DNA of 63,955 nt from Armatimonadaceae bacterium. GTDB lineage: Bacteria; Armatimonadota; Armatimonadia; Armatimonadales; Armatimonadaceae. The stretch covers positions 17,463 through 81,417 of the forward strand of contig JAUJOK010000025.1 in the NCBI GenBank assembly GCA_030447685.1, written 5' to 3'. Made by a program: the position numbers and the translations under genes. This document shows, piece after piece, positions 46,448-55,622 of the stretch (position 1 is the first letter of the stretch; each line of letters opens with the position of its first letter). The notes under the pieces are model-generated. The model had not been told where the DNA came from, searched no databases, and saw nothing but the letters and a program-made list of their open reading frames with translations.

Positions 46448-46905
46448 GATTCGGCTCCTTTCGCCTCGCCCGCAATCTCAAACAGCGTCTGGCCGTACTC
46501 TACCGGCTGCCCGTCTTCCACAAGCACCGCAGTAATCGTTCCGGTCGCTGGGGCGAAACATTCATTCATCAGCCGCATGGACTCTATATGCCCCAGGACC
46601 TGCTGCTCCGTCACGCGATCCCCTATGGTCAAAGGTTCGCGCGGGCAGTGGAAGACGCCGACGAGAGTTGCCGTAACGCGAACCAGCGGAGCCGTAGCTG
46701 GCGGCTCCTGCGCCCTGGTCGGTGCAGTAGTGTCTTCCGGGACCGCTGTCGTCACCGGTCGTGCCGGGGCGGACCGGCGGGGGGCGCGGCGCAGGCGAAG
46801 CGCCGCGTCCCCCTGCCGTACCTCGATCTCTGCGAGCTTTGAATCACGCAGCACTGTCACGAACTCTTCTATCTGGCTATAGTTCAATCGCGCCTCTCGA
46901 ATCAC
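46444..46905 (-). CDS. accB: Biotin carboxyl carrier protein-like (AccB) with Arg at the biotinyl position
   Basis: A 153-residue AccB by layout: an N-terminal helix (QIEEFVTVLRDSKLAEIEVRQGD), a Pro/Ala linker, and a C-terminal biotinyl-domain hairpin ending VEYGQTLFEIAG. The biotin-accepting motif, normally (A/S)MKL/M, reads HIESMRLMNE, so the modified lysine is arginine (codon CGG at 46576-46578). The GTG 46905 start overlaps the upstream stop (GTGA). Position between efp and accC marks it as the ordinary locus for AccB. It is either a carrier that cannot be biotinylated or an inactive paralogue. Confidence 0.75.
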   Translation of the reverse strand: MIREARLNYSQIEEFVTVLRDSKLAEIEVRQGDAALRLRRAPRRSAPARPVTTAVPEDTTAPTRAQEPPATAPLVRVTATLVGVFHCPREPLTIGDRVTEQQVLGHIESMRLMNECFAPATGTITAVLVEDGQPVEYGQTLFEIAGEAKGAES

Positions 46906-48041
46906 ACTTTCAGCTTGAAGATCGCCCACTCCAGTGTCTGCAGGGCCTTGGCAATAGCCATCGTGGTGAAGGCGGCAATCATCACCCACTCCACCGTCTG
47001 TGACGGCTTGCCCAGCTTCCAGGAGATGCCGCCGATGGCGGCTTCACCGAAGGAGAAGCGGCCCATCACCGTCTCGATTCCGCCCAGGCCCATTCGCAGA
47101 TATTCGCGCAGCAATACCCCGTTTAAAATGGCCAGCGCAATCACTCCGACAATTACCAGAGGCATGACGATCTGGTATTTTTGCCGCTGGTGGTCGTTGT
47201 AGATCACGCACTGGCGGCAGCGCTCCCGCTTTTCGGAAGGCGTCAACTCAACCTTGCGCGGCGTGGGCGCCGGGTCGTTGGCGAAGTTGTAGCGCGCGTC
47301 CGGTGCCATTTGAAGCGGCTTACCGGACATCTTGAGGGCGGCATTGGTAACAATATCGCCTTCGCAATAACAGCCTCGCTTCACCCGCCAGCAGGCCTTG
47401 CGCGACTGGAAGATCGGGCAATGCACGCGGATAAAGTCACGGCAAAAACGGCCTTCCCAGCATTTGCCCAGGAGCGCCAGCCGAAGTGGCCGCTTCTCAA
47501 TAGCGGCGTCCGTACCGTACTGAAGCGTATCGCGGCTGAGCGGGCGACTTTGCACGCCGTCCACCAGCTTTACGGCAACGTCGTAGGTAATCAGCAAGCC
47601 ACCCCAGATCAAAAACCCCCACGCCGCCTTAGGAAACGAAGCCAGCGCGTGTGCCGTCGCAGCGTTGCGAACCAGGGTCAGGCTGTCGCCGAAGTAGGCG
47701 AAGAGAAAGGGAACACCCACGTAAAGCAGAGCGCCCACTCCGACCAGAATATAGCCGATTGTGTCTTCCATGAAGTACACATAAGCGGCCATCAGGGCGG
47801 CAACGAAAAAGCTCCAGCTCAGCACGGTCTGGGCGAAGGAGATATTGGCAAGAATACGCAGACGGTCCGGGCGGGGCAGCATCTTGAACCTGCCCAGTTC
47901 ACCGGAAAGAAGTCCATAGAGAAGGTAGGCGGCAGCAAGACCACCCACCACGAGAGTGATGCGAAGAATCGTAACGGCCATACCGTACACGGCAGGTCCG
48001 AACAGTAATTGACGCCCTCGAGCTGATGCCACAGTACCCAA
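46902..48041 (-). CDS. Multi-pass membrane protein with cytoplasmic Cys-rich insert, unknown function
   Basis: A 379-residue protein with about six hydrophobic helices: four in the N-terminal half and two after residue 290. Between them is a polar loop with many cysteines (LGKCWEGRFCRDFIRVHC, ACWRVKRGCYCEG, RCRQC) that could bind a metal or iron-sulfur centre. I do not recognise the family. The TTG start at 48041 is chosen for AGGAGGT four bases upstream, though the first real hydrophobic segment begins nearer ATG 47981. It lies between efp and the AccB-like gene and is translationally coupled to the latter. Confidence 0.55.
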   Translation of the reverse strand: MGTVASARGRQLLFGPAVYGMAVTILRITLVVGGLAAAYLLYGLLSGELGRFKMLPRPDRLRILANISFAQTVLSWSFFVAALMAAYVYFMEDTIGYILVGVGALLYVGVPFLFAYFGDSLTLVRNAATAHALASFPKAAWGFLIWGGLLITYDVAVKLVDGVQSRPLSRDTLQYGTDAAIEKRPLRLALLGKCWEGRFCRDFIRVHCPIFQSRKACWRVKRGCYCEGDIVTNAALKMSGKPLQMAPDARYNFANDPAPTPRKVELTPSEKRERCRQCVIYNDHQRQKYQIVMPLVIVGVIALAILNGVLLREYLRMGLGGIETVMGRFSFGEAAIGGISWKLGKPSQTVEWVMIAAFTTMAIAKALQTLEWAIFKLKV

Positions 48042-48086
48042 AGCGACCTCCTGACCCGCCCTACGCGGCGGTGTCTATCCGAACCC

Positions 48087-48644
48087 CTACTTGACTCGTT
48101 CTAAGTATTGGTCGGAGCGTGTGTCTATTTTGATCTTATCGCCTACGTTAACGAAAAAAGGAACCTGAACGACTGCGCCTCCTTCCACAGTTGCCGGTTT
48201 CGAACCGCCGGACGCGGTATCCCCACGTACGCCGGGATCTGTTTCCACGACCGAAAGCTCAACAAAATCAGAAACGCTCACCCCGATGACGCTGTCGCGG
48301 TGCAGCACGACCTGAACGTCCATGTTTTCGCGAAGATACTTGGCCTGCGCACCGATTTTGGCCTGAGGGATACTAATCTGCTCAAAGGTTTCCATATCCA
48401 TCAAAAAGTATTCGCCATCGGCATTATACAGGTACTGCATGGGTTTGCGCTCTAAAATGGCTTGATCCATCCGCTCACCGGCCCGAAAAGTTTTATCGAC
48501 GTTGGAACCGGTACGGAGATTCCTCAGCTTCGTGCGGACAAAGGCTCCGCCTTTGCCGGGCTTTACATGCTGGAACTCAACAATTGTGAAGATATCATTG
48601 TCTAAAATAATGGAGATGCCATTGCGGAAGTCGCTCGTATCCAT
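48087..48644 (-). CDS. efp: Elongation factor P
   Basis: A 185-residue EF-P that relieves ribosome stalling at polyproline. FQHVKPGKGGAFVRTKLRNL holds the modified Lys region; MQYLYNADGEYFLMDMETFEQ and VVLHRDSVIGVSVSDFVELSVVETDPGVRGDTASGG are the OB-domain landmarks. It is the first gene of the efp-acc cluster. ATG 48644 follows AAGGA by six bases. Confidence 0.95.
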   Translation of the reverse strand: MDTSDFRNGISIILDNDIFTIVEFQHVKPGKGGAFVRTKLRNLRTGSNVDKTFRAGERMDQAILERKPMQYLYNADGEYFLMDMETFEQISIPQAKIGAQAKYLRENMDVQVVLHRDSVIGVSVSDFVELSVVETDPGVRGDTASGGSKPATVEGGAVVQVPFFVNVGDKIKIDTRSDQYLERVK

Positions 48645-48721
48645 GCTTAATCCTTGGTGGATGGGTCGGCGTGTGGAAAAATATGCAACAGCGGGTGCGT
48701 TTCCCCACTCTATACCGTAGT

Positions 48722-48750
48722 ATTATCACATGGCGGCAGGTGGTTTACAA
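48722..48750 (-). promoter_or_regulatory. Probable promoter of the efp-acc operon
   Basis: TTGTAA (48750-48745), 17-base spacer, GATAAT (48727-48722), about 80 bases before the efp ATG. Confidence 0.5.
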
Positions 48751-48862
48751 GCGAACCCATCGACACAAGCAGACAAGCGTAGAGCTATTCTCCACGGGTT
48801 CCGCACTCCTGCGCCAAACCGTTGCAATCCAGAGCGAAGTACGAGAAGATAAGCCATATTTC

Positions 48863-49999
48863 ATGAAAAGTATTCACGAACTTTTAGAAATCGCCATGCA
48901 GGCGCGCGCCTCCGACCTGATTCTAAAGGCCGACGCGCCGCCGTCGCTGCGGGTGGATGGGCGCATTCAGGTGCGCTCCGATGTCGGGACGCTGTCTCCG
49001 GGGGACATGCACGAACTTGCAATGTCGATTCTGTATTCAGCAACACGGGATAACCTGATTCGGTTCGGCGATGCGGCTTTGGAAGAAGAGAAGACCGCCG
49101 AAGAAATGATGCAGTCTTTACTCGATCAGAACGAAGTCGACGTGGTCTTTACCGTGGCCGGTCTGGTGCGAGTGCGCACTAACCTGTTTCTTCAGCGCGG
49201 GGCTATTGGGGCGGTGCTGCGGATCATCCCGCTGCGCCCCTACAGTATGGACGATCTACTTTTGCCGAAGGTGCTGAAAGACGTAGCGCAGTTGCCGCAG
49301 GGGCTGATTATCGTTACCGGCCCGACCGGATCGGGCAAAAGCACGACGATGGCCGCTCTGGTAGACTATATTGCGGAGCAGCGGCAGGCCAATATCGTCA
49401 CCATCGAAGACCCTATCGAATACGTCTTCGAGGACAAGAACTCGGTCGTCAGCCAGCGCGAGATCGGCTCCGACACGAAGTCGTTCGCCGCCGCCCTGCG
49501 CAGCATCATGCGCCAAACACCGGACGTTATCGTTATCGGAGAGATGCGGGACGTGGATACGATGCGCGTCGCCCTGAGCGCCGCCGAAATAGGCCATTTG
49601 GTAATTACGACTCTGCACACCGTCAGCGCGGTCGGAACCATAGACCGAATTTTGAACGCCTTTGCCCCGCACGAGCGGCAGCAAGTGCGCCTTCAGATTG
49701 CCGGTACGCTGTCCTGTGTCGTTTCCCAGCGTCTGGCCCACCGCGCAACCGGGGTGGGGCGGGTTCCTGCGGTCGAGGTGATGACGACTTCGCCGACCAT
49801 CAAAAAGCAGCTTGAGGACGGCGACACTGGCGAACTGTACACTTCGATCAAGGAAGGGTCGCACTTCGGGATGAACACCTTGAAACAGGCCCTTCAGGCA
49901 CTTCATACCAGCAAGACGATTACGCTGGACGAGGCGCTCGCGGTAACCAACAACCCGACCGAACTGCGTCAAATGCTGCGTTCGTCTTCCCGGAGTTAG
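48863..49999 (+). CDS. pilT: Twitching motility ATPase PilT
   Basis: A 378-residue retraction ATPase of type IV pili. KSIHELLEIAMQARASDLILK is the typical PilT N-terminus; VTGPTGSGKSTT is Walker A, TIEDPIEYVFEDKN and RQTPDVIVIGEMRD are the Asp and Walker B boxes, and TTLHTVSAVGTIDRI the His box. ATG 48863 starts at the conserved N-terminus. It is divergent from efp. It may power the pilus that the pseudopilin near 46.2 kb belongs to. Confidence 0.93.
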   Translation: MKSIHELLEIAMQARASDLILKADAPPSLRVDGRIQVRSDVGTLSPGDMHELAMSILYSATRDNLIRFGDAALEEEKTAEEMMQSLLDQNEVDVVFTVAGLVRVRTNLFLQRGAIGAVLRIIPLRPYSMDDLLLPKVLKDVAQLPQGLIIVTGPTGSGKSTTMAALVDYIAEQRQANIVTIEDPIEYVFEDKNSVVSQREIGSDTKSFAAALRSIMRQTPDVIVIGEMRDVDTMRVALSAAEIGHLVITTLHTVSAVGTIDRILNAFAPHERQQVRLQIAGTLSCVVSQRLAHRATGVGRVPAVEVMTTSPTIKKQLEDGDTGELYTSIKEGSHFGMNTLKQALQALHTSKTITLDEALAVTNNPTELRQMLRSSSRS

Positions 50000-50000
50000 C

Positions 50001-50044
50001 CTCTCCCCCACGCCCTTTGCTTTAGGTTAGGGCGTGGGGGAGAG
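50001..50044 (+). terminator. Perfect 16-bp hairpin just after pilT
   Basis: CTCTCCCCCACGCCCT (50001-50016), twelve-base loop, AGGGCGTGGGGGAGAG (50029-50044). It starts two bases after the pilT stop and has no T run, so it may block exonucleases or pause polymerase, with the stronger terminator after it. Confidence 0.6.
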
Positions 50045-50060
50045 GCCGATTCAGAAAGCA

Positions 50061-50098
50061 AAAAATTCCCCCGGCCAATCTGGCCGGGGGATTTTGCT
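50061..50098. terminator. Bidirectional terminator between pilT and the SLH porin gene
   Basis: CCCCCGGCCA-ATC-TGGCCGGGGG (50068-50090), preceded by six A and followed by ATTTTG. Works for both convergent genes. Confidence 0.85.
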
Positions 50099-50118
50099 CT
50101 TTCGCTTACCGTTTTCGA

Positions 50119-52182
50119 TTAGAACTTGATGGAGAACTGCGCCGCCGCAACGGAGCCGTCGCCACTGGTCGGATCGAAGCCGGTCCGGTCATCATCGTAG
50201 TCCACGACCTGATAGAGGAACTTGAGCGAGGTGCTCGGGTTGAACGAGAAGCCATAGCCGATATTGTAGAATATCTCGCGGGGCTTTCCGCGCCCGGCAC
50301 CCGGGCCACCGGCCCGCAGCACGTCGTACTCCGTCCACTCCGCGCCCAGGTCCACCGCCGAGGCGGAGGTCAGGCCGTACTTCAAGCCGAGCTTGAAGTT
50401 GCGGACTTTGTCGTCCTCATCCAGACCGCTCGCGCCGCCCGTGGGAAGCGTAGCGGTATCGCCCGTGCCTTCGTAGAAGTGACCTTCGCCGAAGAGCGTC
50501 AGGCCGGAACCCAGCGCATAGGACGCCCGAACATACGGCCCGGTGATGTCCACGGGATTCGTCCAGGAACCCAGTTTGCCCCAGTAACCCGGAGCGGCGA
50601 AGAACGGGTCGATCTCGCGGAAGCCGCCCGCCAGCGACAGCGCGCCGGTGGAGTAGCTCAGGGCAACGTCGATAGCTTCGTTGTCCTCGTCCCGGAAGAT
50701 CTCGTTCTCAAACGGATCGCGGCCCTGACCGGACGTAACGGATTCGGTCCAGGAGGCGGTGACGCCCACCGGGCCAAGCTGGCCGTTAACATCCGCGCCC
50801 CACACGTAGACGCGGTCGAAGTCCGACAGGTTGAACGGGTTGCCGGTCGGCCCGCCTGTGGAAGGCGTACCGCCCAGGCCCATGAAGGTCGCGCCGATGG
50901 TACCGAGGAAGCCGGTGCCGAGGGTGAGGCGCAGAGCGGCGATGTTTTCTACACCCATCGCGCCGTTAGCCTGCGGGCTGATCGAGGACTGATGCGGTCG
51001 TCCACCGAAGCCGCCGCCGAAGTTGCCGCCGAAGCCGCCGCCCCGGAAGGGCGCGAAGCCGGCACCCGCGAAGAGCGAGTAACCGCGAGGCTGATCGGGG
51101 CCGAGTTCACCCTGAATGTTGGACACGTACTTGATCGGGTCAACCTTCGCCGCAAGCGCGGTGATGCCGACCGGACCCAGCTTGAAGACACCCTTGACGC
51201 CGTCCACGGGGATGTCGCCCAGGTCTGTCTTGTCGTTGGCGAAGTACGAATCCACGTCAATCAGCTTGAGCGTGTAGGGCGTGAACTGCACGGGAATGCG
51301 GCCCGCCGCAAGGTTCACACCACCAATGCCGGGCAGGCGAATCGGGGCTTCGACCATCGCCATGTAGACCGTCTGCTCCTGCGACTGGTTCACCGGACCG
51401 ACCGCTGCCGAGCGGTTCCCCGCGAACGAAGAGACGCTGGTCAGGAACGGCAGGTAGTTGCCGAAGTTCAGCTTCAACCGGGCCGTGGCCGTTTCGGACA
51501 GACGGGCATTGATGTCCAGGTCGATGTCGTGGAGAACGCGGCTTTCGGCGAAGGTGTTCGCCGCATCGCCGAACAGACCGGTGCGTGCGCGGGGCGCACG
51601 GATGGTGTAGCCATCGTAGTCCAGGAATTCGCCCGTCGGGTTGTTGCCCCGGCGGAAGTTGGTGCGGGCCATGAGGTTCACGGCACCGCTGATCCGCACG
51701 CGCTTCAACTCCTGCTCGATCAGCCCGACGCGGGTTTCCAGCGCGTCGATGCGGCGGCGAGCAGCATCCAGGTCCACGCCCAGCGTGGTCAGCTCATTCT
51801 GGAACTCGTTCACGAGGCGGCGGATCTGATCCACTTCCTCTTTGGTCGCGAGTCCCGCGATGGCCCGGTCAAGATCGGCCCGAGTGACGAAGTCGCCACC
51901 GGCAGGGATCTTCTCCAGCAAGCGGGCGATAGCTACCGCGAACTCGTAGCGGGTCATAGCCCGCCGTCCGCCGTAGGTGCCATCGGGATACCCGATGACG
52001 ATGCCCTCTCTCTGGAGCCTGTCCACCGAGCTATACGCCCAGTGGTCCGTGGGAACGTCCGCGAAGGGGCCGCCCCCTTGCGCTCCACCGCCGCCTGCTG
52101 CTCCACCCTGCGCAAACGCAGAGCCAGCTCCCAGGACAACGGAGGCCACGGCAGCGCTCGCAAATAGCGAGGCTTTCTTCAT
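50119..52182 (-). CDS. SLH-domain outer-membrane porin (OmpM-like)
   Basis: A 687-residue protein. A signal peptide (residues 1-24, cleavage after FAQ or SAFA) is followed by an SLH domain (PFADVPTDHWAYSSVDRLQREG and YPDGTYGGRRAMTRYEFAVAIARLL, about residues 38-90), a coiled coil of about 60 residues and a beta-barrel ending AQFSIKF. Such proteins bind secondary cell-wall polymer through SLH and span the outer membrane, tethering it. A Gly-rich FGGNFGGGFGG insert lies near residue 380. ATG 52182 follows AAGGAGG. An in-frame ATG at 52317 with its own ribosome site would place 45 residues before the signal peptide and is less likely. Confidence 0.88.
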   Translation of the reverse strand: MKKASLFASAAVASVVLGAGSAFAQGGAAGGGGAQGGGPFADVPTDHWAYSSVDRLQREGIVIGYPDGTYGGRRAMTRYEFAVAIARLLEKIPAGGDFVTRADLDRAIAGLATKEEVDQIRRLVNEFQNELTTLGVDLDAARRRIDALETRVGLIEQELKRVRISGAVNLMARTNFRRGNNPTGEFLDYDGYTIRAPRARTGLFGDAANTFAESRVLHDIDLDINARLSETATARLKLNFGNYLPFLTSVSSFAGNRSAAVGPVNQSQEQTVYMAMVEAPIRLPGIGGVNLAAGRIPVQFTPYTLKLIDVDSYFANDKTDLGDIPVDGVKGVFKLGPVGITALAAKVDPIKYVSNIQGELGPDQPRGYSLFAGAGFAPFRGGGFGGNFGGGFGGRPHQSSISPQANGAMGVENIAALRLTLGTGFLGTIGATFMGLGGTPSTGGPTGNPFNLSDFDRVYVWGADVNGQLGPVGVTASWTESVTSGQGRDPFENEIFRDEDNEAIDVALSYSTGALSLAGGFREIDPFFAAPGYWGKLGSWTNPVDITGPYVRASYALGSGLTLFGEGHFYEGTGDTATLPTGGASGLDEDDKVRNFKLGLKYGLTSASAVDLGAEWTEYDVLRAGGPGAGRGKPREIFYNIGYGFSFNPSTSLKFLYQVVDYDDDRTGFDPTSGDGSVAAAQFSIKF

Positions 52183-52649
52183 ATGCTTTCCTCCTTGTGA
52201 GTTGTGCGACTTCAGGCGTCGCGTACCCGGATCGGCACGCTGCGGTGTTGCGGCCCCGCCGGTTTTGCCGCCGTAAACACGCCTTTCGGTCTGCCGTCTC
52301 CTGGAGGAAGTAGCCATGTTACCTTCCCTCAAGTGCGCGGTTTTCCGCCCGATGTGTTTTCCGACTGCGCCTCCTTTGGAAACGCTTGCCGCTTTGTGAC
52401 CAGCCCGATGGATTCCTTCGTCCGACCCGAAACCGGCGATTTCTCGCCGCCGCCGCGCCGCCGAAGGGCAGGGAAAGGTGCTGGGGATGCCTGCTCGAAT
52501 GAAATCCGGACGCATTTACCCGGATTTCGAAGACACGAAACATACCTTGGCGGAATCTTATTTTCCGCGCCCCCTGTACTTTACCCGTTGCTGTGACAGA
52601 GTCCTGCCGGGAAAGTTTCAGAAAAGTTCCTCTGTAACGGAAAAAAAAC
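52183..52649 (-). promoter_or_regulatory. 467-base region upstream of the SLH porin gene
   Basis: No gene supported. Minus strand has a TAAGAT-like -10 near 52556 but no good -35. A 45-codon in-frame upstream extension (ATG 52317, GAGGGAAGG before it) links this leader to the porin. Long leaders are common for abundant porins, but nothing here identifies a regulator. Confidence 0.35.
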
Positions 52650-52994
52650 TCAGCGGCCTTTGAAGGGGAAGGTGTAGCGGGCCTCACCACCCCAGAAAAA
52701 GCCGCGTCGCGCCGCCAGAAAAGACTCGCGGCCAAAGAAGGCGTTGAGCCAGTATTTCACGACTTCATCATCCAGGACGCCGCCTTCGGCATCAGCGATG
52801 CTCAGCTCATACGACCAGATGTCGGTTCGCTTATCGCAATCCAGCGTCAGGCCCAGGATAACATTTCCGACGCGGCGCTTGTACCGTTCCCGGTCCACAT
52901 ATCCGAAAGCCACGACCCCCGCAAGCGTCAGCGGCTCATTGCGCGCGACCGTCCACATCTCTTCAACGATTCGTTTATCGGTAGTTTCCGACAT
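52650..52994 (-). CDS. Hypothetical protein
   Basis: A 114-residue soluble protein, mixed alpha/beta, with IVEEMWTVARNEPLTLAGVVAFGYVDRERYKRR and DDEVVKYWLNAFFG. No family recognised. It lies 91 bases from the DUF255 gene and ahead of the porin leader, on the same strand. Confidence 0.5.
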   Translation of the reverse strand: MSETTDKRIVEEMWTVARNEPLTLAGVVAFGYVDRERYKRRVGNVILGLTLDCDKRTDIWSYELSIADAEGGVLDDEVVKYWLNAFFGRESFLAARRGFFWGGEARYTFPFKGR

Positions 52995-53085
52995 GGCTGT
53001 TTTCCACGGTTTCGCTTCCTGGACAGGGGACAGGCGTTTACCTCCCGAAATCTTACCTGCGTGTGCGCAAAATTCCTGCCGGTCG

Positions 53086-55364
53086 TCAAATGCCGATTTT
53101 TTCGGTTACTGCCACGGTCACGGATGCCGACCGCTGGTCGGGCGGCAGACATTCCGTTTCGGCGCACGGCTGGAAACGAACGTCCAGCGTTACGGTGTAC
53201 GAACCGGGTTGTGCGTCTGCCGCCACAGTCAGCGGCACGTCGAAGCGGACGGTGCCCTGATAGGTCGGTAGAGACGTTCCGCCCGAAACATACGGCGTCG
53301 GAGCGGGATAACCGACCGGCCCCACGGCGGCGGGGAGGTCCGAGGTAATTACGGCGGCGGTGGGAATCAGATACTCCTCCGGTACACGGTGGGCGGTCCC
53401 ATGGTAGCGGGGGGCGATGCTCATCAGAAACCGTGCGGCAGTGGTTTCGCCGGGAGCCGCAGCGGGAATGCTCCTTCCGGCGTGAGCGTGACGATTTCGG
53501 GTGCGGCATCAGCTCGTTCTTCAGGCGGCGCGTTTTGCGCCGCCCGTACCGCCGCCAGCGCCAGCGTCTGGGTTCCCTGCGGCGCGTGATGCATCAGCCC
53601 GGCAAACGCGTGAAGCATCTCCTGCGCCCGCGCCGCATAGATTTGCCCGCCCGGTAGACCGCCCAGCCGTGCCAGCACGCGGGCGGCGACGCCGTTGGGA
53701 GAGGGGGTCGCCCCATCGAACAACTCCTTGGAGCGGGCTACCAAGGTTTCATGGCGCGCGCCGGTAAAGAAAAAGCCGCCATCTTCGTGGTCCCAGAAAT
53801 CGGTTAAAAGCGTTTCGGCAAGACGGCGGGCGGCATCCGCCCATCGCGCTTCTCCGGTAGCGTCGTGCAGATCGAGCAGGCCGTCGGCAAGAAAGGCATA
53901 ATCTTCCAGATAGGCATCGAAGGAGGCGTCGCCGTCCCGGTAGCGGCGCAGCAGCTTCCCGCCGGGGCTTAGCACGGTGAGGCAGAAATCGGCGGCGCGC
54001 CGCGCCGCCTCGATATAGCCCTCCTCGCCCAGCGTGTGACCGGCAAAGGCCAGACCTCCGATCATCAGACCGTTCCAGGCGGTAATAATCTTGTCGTCCT
54101 TGCCCGGCGGCACGCACTGTTCCCGCACGGCAAGAAGGCGAGCGCGAACTTCGGCATCTTCGGGTGCGATCTCATCCGGCAAATCCGGTCCGGACAGGTG
54201 CGGGATGTTCGTGCCGGTAGGTCGTCCCGTCGCCTCATCGTGGAAGTTGCCGCCGGGGCGAATGTTGTAGCGTTCGGCAAAACTCGCACCCGCGTGGCCC
54301 ACGGAATCCTGTACTTCGCGCAGCGTCCAGACGTAGTATTTACCCTCCTCGCCTTCGGAGTCGGCGTCGAGAGCGGCATGAAACCCGCCTTCTGCGTCGG
54401 TCATGTCGCGCAGCACCCAGTCGCAGGTTTCGCGGGCGACGCGCGCGTAGGCGGCGCGTACTGTCGTACGATACGCGTCTGAATACACACGGGCCAGCAG
54501 CGCGTTGTAGTACAGCATCTTTTCGAAGTGGGGGAGCAGCCAGATGTCATCGGTCGAATAGCGGTGGAAGCCGCCGCCGATATGGTCGTAGATCCCGCCC
54601 AGCGCCATGTGATCAAGCGTCCGCGTCAGCATCGGCAGTGCCGCCGCTTTGCCGTCCCCGTCGGGGTCGCGTCGGATAACTTCCAGAAGAAGCGCGAGCG
54701 CGTGGTGGGGCGGGAACTTAGGCCGGTCGCCGAACCCGCCGTGCGTCGCATCGAAGCGTTGCGCCAGATCCTGCACACCGAGCCGAAGCAGCGCGGCAGT
54801 CTCCAGGGACGCGCCGCGCGGCAGCGGGGCGGGCCGCTGCCGCGACGCCTCTTGAAGGTCCTGGGCAAGCTGCGCGGCCACGTTCTCGATCTCGTCATGG
54901 CGCTCGTGGTACGCCTTTGCCAACTCCCGCAAGAGCGTTTTGAAGCCGATACGCCCATGCCGATCTTCCGGAGGAAAATAGGTGCCGCCGTAAAAGGGGC
55001 GTCCGTCCGGCGTCAGGAAAACCGACATCGGCCATCCACCGTGCCGCGTCATCATCTGCACCGCCGTCATGTAAATCTCGTCCACGTCGGGGCGCTCTTC
55101 GCGGTCCACCTTCACGGGAATAAAATGCTCGTTCAAGATACGCGCGGTCGCCTCGTCTTCAAAGGATTCACGCTCCATGACGTGACACCAATGGCAGGCG
55201 GAATAGCCGACAGACAGAAAGATGGGCTTGTTTTGCTCGCGGGCGCGCGAAAGCGCCTCCGCCCCCCAGGGGTACCAGTCCACCGGGTTGTGGGCGTGTT
55301 GGAGCAGGTAGGGCGATTTTTCCTGGGCGAGGCGGTTGGTAAACGGATGTGACGGTGCCGACAT
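53086..55364 (-). CDS. DUF255 (YyaL/SSP411) thioredoxin-domain protein fused to a DsbD-N-like domain, one frame break
   Basis: The first 646 residues are a DUF255 protein: [17 protein letters not shown], a thioredoxin-like SACHWCHVM with a Cxx[14 protein letters not shown] and an (alpha/alpha)6 barrel like a glycosidase. The frame then stops at 53424, but in another frame about 110 residues continue as [22 protein letters not shown]...[12 protein letters not shown], typical of the N-terminal domain of DsbD. One missing base near 53424 joins them into about 760 residues. If not an error, the second frame would start at an ATG overlapping the stop. ATG 55364 follows AAGGAG by nine bases. A thiol-exchange role is inferred, not shown. 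Confidence 0.75.
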
Positions 55365-55449
55365 AAGAAGGGACTCCTTCATCTTCTATATACCCAGCCA
55401 CCGTGTTTGCGCCACGCCGTCACATCCGTTCTTCGCTCTCGCGCCGGGT

Positions 55450-55478
55450 TTGACACGAATTTTCGTCCATGATATAAT
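55450..55478 (+). promoter_or_regulatory. Consensus promoter of tRNA-Thr
   Basis: TTGACA (55450-55455), 17-base spacer, TATAAT (55473-55478). The tRNA begins 17 bases after the -10 box. Confidence 0.85.
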
Positions 55479-55494
55479 CCCCGGAGTAAATCAA

Positions 55495-55566
55495 GCCGAC
55501 GTGGCTCAGTGGTAGAGCAGCTGTTTCGTAAACAGCAGGTCACCGGTTCGAATCCGGTCGTCGGCT
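55495..55566 (+). tRNA. tRNA-Thr (anticodon CGU)
   Basis: A cloverleaf with acceptor stem GCCGACG/CGTCGGC, D loop AGTGGTAGAGC, anticodon stem GCTGT/ACAGC around TTCGTAA giving anticodon CGU, and T arm ACCGGTTCGAATCCGGT. CCA is not encoded. Decodes ACG threonine codons. Confidence 0.93.
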
Positions 55567-55622
55567 TCCGTCTGTATTACGTTCTTGAAAGTTATGTCGA
55601 CAAGGACTGTCAGGACGCACCC

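Noticed and set aside
50479..52167. A 562-codon open frame on the + strand
   Set aside because: Antisense to the SLH porin, which has a signal peptide, SLH domain and ribosome site; the opposite frame has none.
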